The notes under the pieces: model-generated
What the model was told of the DNA's origin: nothing
Databases searched by the model: none
The model's input: the letters and a program-made list of their open reading frames with translations, nothing else
DNA from: Symbiodinium natans
Lineage: Eukaryota; Sar; Dinophyceae; Suessiales; Symbiodiniaceae
Length of the DNA: 64,000 nt
Direction of reading: 5' to 3'
Assembly: GCA_905221605.1 (NCBI GenBank)
Contig: CAJNDS010002143.1
Coordinates: forward strand, 186,001 to 250,000
Shown: one piece after another, positions 32,352-42,000 of the stretch
Position numbering within the stretch: the stretch's first letter is position 1
Layout: each line of letters starts with the position of its first letter
Made by a program: the position numbers and the translations under genes

Positions 32352-33262
32352 GGTCGCACTATTCGAATACACTCCTGGAACGAGATCATCTCCATTCCCT
32401 CGAGCTCGCCACTGAGCATCATCGCATCTATTCCATCATCATTCCTCCTGATCGTCCTATCATGATCTGACGATGATGACACTGCAAGACTATCCACTCT
32501 GTCCTCGATCGCCATTTCTAACCCGGAACCAGTGATTCCCTTGGCACCTCCCGTTGACTCGTAATTCGTCCCGTGGGACACAGGCTCGGAGGGGATGACG
32601 AACGGTCCCTCTTCCATCCTTTCATCTATTCCAGCCAGATCCTCGATAGCAAGCGTCGGAGTCCTAGCGTTTCCCGCTTCTATCCCACCTCTTCCGGCCC
32701 TATACTCATTTAAATCTGTAGCTCCCATAACTGGATCAAACACTACAGGACGGCTTGCAAGCATGCTGAGCTGCATTACGGCATCCCCTCTATCTGCTAT
32801 CGACGGGATTGCGAGCAACTCCTGCAATCCTTCGTCTGCGTCCCTCCCCTGAGTGCCCGACGTGTCCGCTATTCCGGCATAGCCCAGTCCTCCCGACCTC
32901 CCCACACTATCCATCGCCGCCACGATCTCCAAGTTTCTATCCGTCAGTCCTGGGGGTGGTCCTGACACTAACATATTATTCGCAGCACTCGACCTGATGT
33001 CTACAGTAAGCGGTCCTGAGAAACTGAGGCCGAGGCGATCTCTATTATCACTGCTATCCATCTCCATTCCCGTCCTTCCACTATTCCGTCCGTCGTCGAT
33101 GAAGTTCACGTTCTCGGCGTCGGCTATGCTTCTCACATGACTATCGGTAGCCGCCACGTCCTGATTGACCGCAGTGACCTGGTCCTCGAGAAATCTATTC
33201 CCTACTCCCAACACATCACTATCGCTAGACTCACTGCTCCCAATGCTATCACGTGTGGACAT
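32348..33262 (-). CDS. ORF A, first ORF of the LTR element
   Basis: 304 codons from the ATG at 33262 (MSTRDSIGSS); an upstream extension in the same frame has no ATG. It begins 124 bases after the 5' LTR. The product is acidic, Ser/Asp/Gly-rich and has no recognisable domain. Its stop overlaps the start of ORF B as ATGA, which suggests reinitiation or frameshifting into the main Gag ORF. It may be a leader part of Gag. The function is unknown. Confidence 0.6.
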   Translation of the reverse strand: MSTRDSIGSSESSDSDVLGVGNRFLEDQVTAVNQDVAATDSHVRSIADAENVNFIDDGRNSGRTGMEMDSSDNRDRLGLSFSGPLTVDIRSSAANNMLVSGPPPGLTDRNLEIVAAMDSVGRSGGLGYAGIADTSGTQGRDADEGLQELLAIPSIADRGDAVMQLSMLASRPVVFDPVMGATDLNEYRAGRGGIEAGNARTPTLAIEDLAGIDERMEEGPFVIPSEPVSHGTNYESTGGAKGITGSGLEMAIEDRVDSLAVSSSSDHDRTIRRNDDGIDAMMLSGELEGMEMISFQECIRIVRP

Positions 33263-33369
33263 TGCTGCAGTCAACGAACACAAGTGACAAATGCGGAAAA
33301 CTTCGCTATGCAAGTGGTACCTCTTCGCTATACCAAGAAAACTTCTCGAACAGCTCGTCCAGGCCAAGC

Positions 33370-33385
33370 AACAAGGCTCTTAACC
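33370..33385 (-). promoter_or_regulatory. Candidate primer-binding site of the LTR element
   Basis: Directly after the 5' LTR the minus strand reads GGTTAAGAGCC. This loosely resembles the TGGTATCAGAGC primer site of plant copia elements, which pairs with initiator tRNA-Met. The match is imperfect and the priming tRNA is not established. Confidence 0.35.
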
Positions 33386-34091
33386 TGTGCGAAGTGTCCA
33401 AACCAATGAAAACTTGCGCAACCCGTTCCAGTAACTAGCTCAGGCCACACGAGGAGAAAGAAGTTGTATATTTACAGTTGTAGGTTGTAATGTTGCACCA
33501 GAAGTAACAGTATCCCTGTCAACGGGGAACTCAAGGTAGCTAGCCAATCGTTCCGAGCCACTCCCGACGTTAACTATCGGAAGGATCCCCAGAGTTGCTA
33601 TCTCCAGGGGGTGGTAACCTATCGCTCTAGATGTATCCACTAGCCGTCCGGCTGCGTGTTGTACACCTATCCCGATATTCACCTGAACAGCCACCTGCCC
33701 TCAGTATCCTCCGGCCTCCGGCTATGAGTTGTAAAGAGAACAGATAACTATCCCGAGGTTAGGGAAAAGGATCTATTCCTCGTCAACGCCCGACCCTTTT
33801 GGCTCCTCTTTCCTCCGGATGCGAGTTGGCCAATCAGGTCCACGACGTACAGGAACACTATCCACGGGGGCGAAAACTGTACAATACAGGCTGCTACAGT
33901 ACTAAGAAGGGCCCTTCTTGAGCAGCTTACAGCTGCGATCGAACATGGGATCATCATTCTATCCACGCTCGGCCACGATGAAGTCGGCAAACTATCCATG
34001 ATCCACATTCGAGAAGGGGTCCAAACCCGAAATACATGTACACGTCAAATCACCATCCCGTGGAATCAACCTGACCTCTTTGTGCTAAACA
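33386..34091 (-). repeat. 5' LTR (right copy)
   Basis: 706 bp that read the same as 20760-21465, including TG...CA ends. In element orientation this is the promoter-bear­ing copy; I could not assign a TATA box or start site with confidence. Confidence 0.93.
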
Positions 34092-34096
34092 GTTTT
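34092..34096 (+). repeat. Target-site duplication, right copy (GTTTT)
   Basis: Exact repeat of 20755-20759. Removing one copy with the element restores a continuous host sequence CTTAGTTTTTGGAC. Confidence 0.85.
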
Positions 34097-37000
34097 TGGA
34101 CTTGTCTGAGCCAAGGAGGGCAAGAGAATGCAGCCTTCCCCTGTTTCTGAAGAAGAAATCATGAAGCAGCGGGAGAGTTTGAGGTCGTCATACATGTGCT
34201 CACCTCTGGCGCAATACACTCTGCCACCCTAAGCCTGCGCAATGCATCTTTGAGACCGCTCGGATGCTAAGCCGGCCCTTTCAGAAAAATCGAGTCAGGG
34301 CACACAAACTACCGCACTTCAAAACCCTTCAAAACCCAAAACAAGTCTGAAAGAAATCTGAGGATAACCCTGAGCGATTACACCTTAAGCGGCCCGAGCC
34401 CCCCAAAACGCAACAGTGCCGGCAGCATGCCACAATGCCGCAATGAAGTGGTTGACCAGCAGAAGCCTCACCCATTCGGTCCCATTCCGCTTGGCATCGG
34501 TGAGATCCGGGATGGGGAAGTTGCATTTATGTGACAGCCTCTGTTCTGCACTTCCATCTAAAGCCTTTTTTGCATCCGGGTCCTGAACCCAAAGCCTTAA
34601 GTGCTAAACACGTGCCAAATAGTTGGGCCAATTCGGGGGCACCCCAAGTGCTGAGCACTGAAGCTTTCCAAACTCTCTACAGCCCTAAACCCGCATTTCG
34701 AGATCTCTGTGAGCGGCAAGATGATCAGCTTCAGTATGTTCAGCAAGATGAAAACCACCTCAGCTCATCTCGGAATCTTACAGCTGAAGCACTAAATCCA
34801 AACCCTTCTTGCTTGCGAAGCTGGGCTGAGATCCGAAAAGATGTTTTGAACTTTAGAGAGCTTTGGATTCCAGCAGGCTTCGGGTTTAAGGATGGAGTGG
34901 CGCCTGGTAGCCCGCCTTGCCATGCATTGCATTGTGTAACACAAGGGTCCTGCTGCTTCGCTGTCGGTGTCGCGCGGTTACGTTTGGCTACGCTGACGTG
35001 CTGAGGAGGGGAGGAGGCAGAAATTCATGCGGGGCGCCTCTGATGTGATCCTGTCCTTCAGCATGTCGAGGATGCGCTTCAACTTCACCTTTGGGCCCGT
35101 TTTGTGGCAATCAAAGATAGACAGGGTGACTTTCTTCACGGACACCCCGAACCTACTTGCACGCTGTACTACCACCACATACGTGACAAGCCAAATCGTT
35201 TGCAACGTTCTGCGTCAGTTCCGTCTGGGTCTGTCACCAAGCGAAGGAGGCGCACTGTGCGAACCTGAGCGATCAGTGCAAAGCCAGAAATATCAAGCAC
35301 GCTGCGCATCATCTTCCGCTTGGGGCACGAAGCTTTCACAGTGAAACTGGGCTCAAGGCAACACGTATGCTCCGCATCAATCGACTCACGCTGGTGCTGC
35401 CACCTGACAGGGCTCCATGTTGTGACCGTCGGGGGTGCTTCCAGTTTCTCGCAAGGTTATGCATGGAGTGCCATACAAAGGTAACATCCCTTTCGCCCAA
35501 TTCTCGTCTGTGAGGCTTTGCGACCGCCCTTCAAGGAGCTTACCAACTATATTACCCAACTGCCTCTCCTACTAATAAGGCCTCCGACGTCTCGGCTGAG
35601 GCGTATTTGGGCCATTCAAACAGTGGATGGGGGGGCCCTCAAATTCCTTACGACTCTACGGCACTCGGTGTCTCTGCTCTCTCTCTCTCTCTCTCTCTCT
35701 CTGCACAAGCCTTCATCTTCGTTTGGAGCAGACAATGCAACGAATGTCATGAACCTCAGCAGATGAGAAAGGGCAACTAGGACTGAATCTGCCTCGCTGC
35801 GGCGTGCCGGAAAGTAGTCTAGCTCCCGTTGCATACTAGACGCCAGTCGGGGCCAACCACGATGACATCAAGCCTCAGTTACAGCAATTGTCGACAGCAA
35901 AAGAAAAAAGCATAGTCAGAAAAACACGACAAGCTGGGAACAAGTGTGGACTATGTAGGTTCCTGGAAGCAAACAAGAGCAGCGATCTTGGATCTGTCAG
36001 GGCAGAGTCCGCCTGCATCCAAGTCACAAGAACCATGTCTTCCTTGATCAGGGTTTACGGTTTAGGGTTTAGGGCCGTAGAGTCTCGTTGAACAAACATG
36101 CTGCATGGCTCATGTCATGGGACTTTTCGGGGTCTCGGATGCCAGCAGTGCCAAGCTCTGCCAATGGCAGGCAGCAGGCATACCCGGCATTACCGGGCAC
36201 ACAGCATTGCCCTGACGACTTTTTGCCTCACTTGCACCTAGTTCTTGCCTTGGGCGGTTCATCGGTTCATCCAAAGTTTCCCACACACACACACACTGCA
36301 CCGCTTTCTGCCACATGCCGAGCTGACCACGCCTCCTTTTGGAATGAAGGCACTCGCTACGGACTTGATTTCGTCTGCTTGAGGGGCCGGTCAGCTCGCC
36401 GTCTTTTGAAGGGCTACAGGGCTTTTGGGTTTGCCACTCAGGGCTCATGGCATTCCTCTCCCTCATTACTCCTTTCAGGTTTCATGGTGTTCCAAAGTGC
36501 TCCCACTCGGTTAGGGCAACACAAGGAGGACCTCGAGCGGTCCAAGCAAGCGAGCACAAGATCCGCCCAGTCATGATCTCAGCCATGGCTCATATAGTTG
36601 ATGAAAATCGGAAATGGTGACATGACCTCAGAGGCACGTTATATACGCTCATGCTGCAGAGGATGCTGAACTACGAATCACTTGCCCCCACCCCAGCAAG
36701 GCAGCCGAGCGGTGCAGCTGAGCCACGATCTGTCCTTTGGAGACGTACCCGGTGACAAGGGACCTGATCTTTACGTAAGTAGCTCAGCACGGCGTCTAGG
36801 AATTGGTCGGTGATGGTTCAGAGCTTTTTGGGCTTTAAGAACTTTGACTTTGGGCTCCGTGCCCAGGGCTTTCACATGCTTTCATGCACGCTTTCATGCG
36901 CTCGAGGCCCCAGCATGAAGATGTCGAACGTCCAGAAGATCTGGGTTGTCCACTCCATCAGGTCGGTAAACCTACGGTGCGGGGAACTCCGACTCCACAA

Positions 37001-37892
37001 AACATCAGCACCATTCGCACCATGCTTGGTGCACGACATGCTCGAACCAGGGTCGAAGGCGGAGATGGGTATAGCGATCATGTCCTCAGCCGAGCAGGGA
37101 AGATGTAGTAACGGCAGATCTCTGAACCTTGAGATTGAACCCAATCTTCCACCATCGCTGCAAAAACAATAAGGCGCTGGCGTAGAGCAGTAGCACCTCG
37201 GAAAGCAGCATGTGTCACAGCACCAGAACCCGAAAGCCCACAGGATCCCCGGAAATCCGAAGAAAGCAGTGGCGGAACCGTAATTCCAACCATGGTGTGG
37301 GTGGATTCATGAAAGGTGTCCTGCAGGGTCTTGGAATGTCTTTTCGACTTCATCTACGAGAAGCATTCTGGTGTAGTGACGTTGAGACCCCACGGCCGGA
37401 AAATGACATCGGCAGCATGAACGTAACTTCAAATCTTTAAGATGCTTCGTGTTCAAGCTGTCTCAGGATATTGGATTTTGCAGAATGCTCTCCAGGCTCA
37501 GGTCAGCCAAGCTGCCATTCCTGTCAGGTCCCAGGCCATGCCTCAGCCGACCCCAACACCCCACATGAAACTCCCTCCTATATCCTAAGTCTGCGACATG
37601 CACTCATTCTGCAGGGACCCGCAGCGAGGTGTAAGAGGTTCCCAGAACTCAGAGTAGGGCTGTTTCTGGCATGGACAGAGATTGGAATGCTAGTTCTGTC
37701 ACCCTATCATTTTGCTGTTGCTATTTGCGTGGGCTCTGTGATGGCCGCGCGCGCCCAACCGAGATTCAACATCCTGTGCCGCGCATGCAGTCCACACTGA
37801 GTTAAGGCCAGCCACGCTTGGGATCTGATGGTGGCAAGATGCATCGCTGACATCCTCGTCGCCTGGTCATGAGATCAATGAAAATGGTTGCA

Positions 37893-37945
37893 ACCCTAAA
37901 CCCAAAACCCTGAACCCTAAACCCTAAACCCTAAACCCGAAAACC
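37893..37945 (+). repeat. Interstitial telomere-like CCCTAAA array
   Basis: Five to six CCCTAAA units with single-base variants in about 50 bp. Similar smaller clusters are at 36050-36075, 39850-39880, 40312-40362, 41962-41990, 52588-52632, 55524-55540 and 55594-55612. Confidence 0.8.
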
Positions 37946-38326
37946 CTAACTCACCGCATGCCCCGAGTCTGCCCTAACCGGCAGATCTGTCGATTGCTCT
38001 CCTGGTAACCGTCACGACCCCTAAACTGTAAGGATGACTTGGAATCATAGTGCGGGATGAACCAATGCGGCTGCTCACCTCTTCTTTTTCCTACGCAAGT
38101 AGGCCTTTGGACCTAGATGCAGTCCTGATGCGAACTAATTCCCTCTTTGTAGCCCGTGAGTTCGCCAGGACATGCTGTTGCGCAGGCAAGTCTATGTTAC
38201 TTGTGGTGGCTTGCGGCCAAGCATCTCATAACCAGCATTCTCTCCTGGACTGACTGGAGTGCAGTGCTTCCGTTCAGAAGGCGGATATGTGACGAGTGCT
38301 GTGGTCAACTTCAACACTTGCCATTG

Positions 38327-38861
38327 TCACAGGTCTGCAGACATTACCGCTGCTTCCGTTAATCTCCCGACCATGGCAGGCAAGCGTCCGCTGTTGACCA
38401 GCTTTCTTTCGTCGAGCTGATTGGCAGTGGCCACAGCCTTACATGCTTTAGCAAACTCCCTTGATGTGTCGATTGCTGGCAGCATCTCAGCCATATGGTG
38501 GGCAGTCCAGGTTGACCTGCGTTGTTTGTGCCCCTGGCACAACCTTTTTGCTTCTCTTTTGCGCGCGGACTCACGTGCAAACTTCTCTGCACCTTTGGCC
38601 CGAGAGGGGCATGTGGCGGCCATGCCATGCTGCAGCAGTTCGCTGCGCGCGGGTGCCCTTCCGGAGCGTGTCTTGTCGCGGCATATCTCGTTGGAGTTCG
38701 CGCTGATGGCGGAGGCGGAAAATGAGACGCCGCGAGATGCCACGCTGCTCCTGTCCCGTCTCTCCGTTGTTCACTGCTCTGACCTCCGTGATGCCCTCGC
38801 GTTGCTCACTTCATCTCCCGGTAGTGGACCTCCGTTAACGGGCATGAGCCGCAAGAGCTGA
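38327..38861. other. Two long overlapping antisense frames, coding strand undecided
   Basis: The minus frame is open from about 38767 to a stop at 38327; the plus frame runs 38421-38861. Both have G/C-rich third positions and balanced amino-acid composition without a recognisable domain. The minus frame has helical Lys/Arg/Glu-rich and Ala-rich segments (REFAKACKAVATANQL); the plus frame ends in a Leu-rich part (DLRDALALL). At most one is likely to be an exon. The minus strand agrees with all neighbouring genes, which is weak support. Confidence 0.3.
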
Positions 38862-39020
38862 GAAGCTGTGCAAAAACTCGAAGACTGCAAAAAGTCAACG
38901 ACTCTGCATGCAAATCAGACGCAGAGCGGTCGTGGGGGATCATGTTCTCCTCCGCTCAGCTCTGTCAGTGTGGAGCTGTGAGGCTACTGTTTGGGGCTCA
39001 CGGGCAAAAACTTCGTATAG

Positions 39021-42000
39021 TCATGATGATTCAATGCAGATCTGGTGACAGCTTGGCAGGTCCTTCAGTATGTTTGGAGTCTGCTTCAAGGCGTCCTTTC
39101 TTGGAAGGATGATCGAGTTGCTCCTCTCTATCTCGAAGTTCAGGTACTCGTCCTGCGATGTCAAAACGACTTGCAGTTCGTAGGACGGAAGCTGGGAGGT
39201 ACGACCGTGTCGCAAGCTGTCGGCTGTCTACCTTTTCGGATGTTCCCCCATTTGAGACCTGATAGTTCAGCCCCAAAACCCGTCTCCCCCGAGGCTTTCT
39301 ACATCCCCTAAGCTGCCTTGCAAGTCTTCACCAGGTTGATCAAGTGCTCCAGGTTCTTGGGCTGCTGGCCATTGAACTTCAGCAGCGTGACGTTGTAGAA
39401 ATCCTGCAGCAGGCTGGGCCAGGCTGGCCTTTTTAAGAAATTGTCTAGGGTATGCAACAGTGGGGTCACCAATGCAGTGTCGTTTGTGACTGCTCGGCAT
39501 CGTGGAGCCGAGAAGAACTGCACACAGATCAGACCCATGTGTAGCCGTCCTAAAAAGGCTGCAGCTAGTGGCTGATCGAATATGATAAAGACAAGAGGAA
39601 AAAGCCTCATTAAAGTCATATCTAAAACCGCGTGCCTTCGTTGCCGCCGTTTTTTTACTGTTCTCATGTGGGCTTTTAAGAGATTCCAGAAAGGTTTTAC
39701 AGGCGGTTGGGGTCCCGATGGTGGGTTCTAATTAGTGGCTTGGAAACAGAGGTTGGGTCTCAAGGTGTGATGGGTGTTGCGGGTAGTAACTCAAGACATT
39801 AAGACTCAGCCCCAGACCAACCACTAACAGGAGCTAGAGATATCATCCACCCTAACCCTAAACCCCAAACCCTAAACCCAATTCTGCCAACGTCTCCGTG
39901 AAGCCGACGGTGAGTGGCGATGCCAGCACTTGCGACAGCACGATGATCCTCTGCTGCGCAGGTTCGCCCTCGTACGTTGCTTTAAAGAAGCTTGCGGAGC
40001 TGCTTCCTCTGCTTGGGCTGTTAGAAGGCTGTAGGCTACGGGATGAGCAGGCAGATGCAAGAAGAGCAGGCGTGACGCAGATTCGAGCCCTCCATCGAAC
40101 AGATTGCCGAGATCCGATGCCCCCAAGCCCCTATCAACACCTCTGAAGGGAGGGCTACAGTAAGGATCGACGTTGGTGGAAGAAAGTGCCGGGTCTAAGG
40201 TCTGAGCCCATGCGATGTTCGGTATGCCGGAGTGCCAGTCCGAAACCCCAGCTACTCCCAGAACACAACAAGCATCCCCTGATGCAAAAAAAATCTTTTT
40301 GAGGGAAAACTCTAAACCCTAAACATCCCTAAAACCTAAACCCTAAGCCCTAAACCCTAAACCGACACAAGCACTGCAAGATGTTTAGGTTTCGCAGCTT
40401 TGGGCCGGCAAGGATCTCATGGTCGGCAAACTGGCGCATGCCCTCGGCCCAGTGGTAGATCCTCCGTCTCTTGTCCGGGCCCCCGAAATGCCCCGAAGGG
40501 AATGTGAGCCCCACCCACCGAAGCCCTGCACGGAAAACCCCTGAACGAGCAAGCCAATACCCAACAACAACATACGAGAATACAAAGCTCACTTGTTCGC
40601 AAGGTCAGGGTCATTCCGATGGGCGCCTCTTTGTGAAAGTTGGCACCTCCAGGGAAATTAGGGGTGGTTTTTCAATGCTCGAGGCTCCTCATCCAGGCAT
40701 TCCTTTAAGACACGCTGACACACCCGACCCCCAGAAAGATTTCCTGACCCTCTAGACCCTCTTGACTCTCGTTTGCAGAAGAGACGGACGGTCAAAGGGT
40801 CCAGCCGGACCTTCTTGACCCTCTTGACCCTCTTGAGGCGGTTAAGGCAGTCAAGACGGCGTGCGATTTACCCGAAATGTTCAGAAGCAGTTCGGGTTCA
40901 AGGTTTCGAGTTGAATGTATAATGTAAACATGTGCGTAGTTTATCCAAGCATTGGAATGACACACTTGGCTCTGCCGGTCGGACTCCGGCCACTGGGAGC
41001 AATGCCGAAGGTGTGTGAAGGTGAAGCTATTTGGGAGATTATTGGTCCTACGGAGAGCGGTCGTGCAACGAACCACACTTTCCTCACCCCGAAATCCCAG
41101 CATGTACCCTGTTGCCGGCAACAAGGCACTGAATCAGTTTTGTTGCAAACGACCATCAGCTTTTTACGGCAATCCACGGGGTCTCTCGCCAAGGAACCAA
41201 AGTCATCCATCAGGAAAGGCTCGGACAAGGGCACGAAGACCAGACCGCCGACCACGAAATACTTCGGTGGATCGGGCGGGTCGTGGAGGACCAGTGGGCG
41301 CACGGCCGAGAGCTTCATGCGGAGGTCTTGCCTCGGTCTGGAAAACTTTCTGGGCACTGCTGAGACTGCTCGTTACCCTCAGCTCCACTTAAGCCCTAAA
41401 CATCCTACACTTGAGGCCCTCAACTGCCCCTCATCTTTCCCCTTCGGGTCACTCCTGGGCTTGCCTGGGGTGCCCTTCTGACTTCGGTTGCCCGGGAGAG
41501 AACCAAAAAGCCCTTCGGAGCTCTTCGGAGCCCTTCGGAGCCCTTGGGAGCTCTTCGGCCTCGGCACACGTGCTTGTCCCTGAGGACCTGGAAGCTGCAC
41601 CAATCGCCGATGAACAGCTTCGAGATGAGGTAGTGGAAGTCGATCCTCGAGCTGCGGCCCTGTAGGCATATTTCTTGTCTTAAAGGGCTTATGGCCTATG
41701 GCTGATGCTTTCCTGCAAGCTGAGGAAGCCCCGTAGGCCAATAGAATCATGGCAACCATGGCTGTTTGCGAGGTCCTTTCGTTGCGGGCGCCACGGAAGG
41801 GCACTTTGCCATCGTCGCCGATGTCTTGCCCCTGCACTTTGCGGATGATGTCACCCTTCTTCAGAACCTGCCAGGGCGCGCTGAACTCAAGAGAGCACGA
41901 GCCCAACCCCCAAAAAGCAGCGAGGGCATTAAAGGACAGCCCACCGGGATCCAAAACTGCCCGAACCCTAAACCCTAAACCCTAAACGCTCAACCCCTTT

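Larger units (their letters stand above)
20760..34091 (-). mobile_element. Complete 13.3-kb LTR retrotransposon, Ty1/copia-like order, no recognisable RT
   Basis: The two 706-bp LTRs are offset by exactly 12,626 bp. They begin TG and end CA in either orientation and show no difference on direct reading. A 5-bp duplication GTTTT flanks them. Genes run on the minus strand, so the 5' LTR is the right-hand one. In order, minus strand: ORF A (33262-32348), ORF B with coiled coil, capsid-like region and zinc fingers (32351-28191), ORF C with protease, methyltransferase-like domain and integrase (28140-24325), and ORF D of unknown function (24392-22275). Protease and integrase placed before the expected RT position matches Ty1/copia, not Ty3. 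I found no reverse transcriptase or RNase H motif in any frame. Identical LTRs, open ORFs and an intact duplication indicate a recent insertion. Confidence 0.9.
34097..39020. other. Gene-poor region between LTR element and Deg gene
   Basis: There is no firm gene. A minus-strand frame at 34978-35205 (about 75 codons, Lys/Val/Ile-rich, ending in a stop) has protein-like composition and may be an exon. A (CT)n run sits at about 35677-35702 and CA runs near 36280. Telomere-like motifs occur at 36050-36075 and 37893-37945. Overlapping open frames on both strands at 38327-38861 are described separately. Confidence 0.45.
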
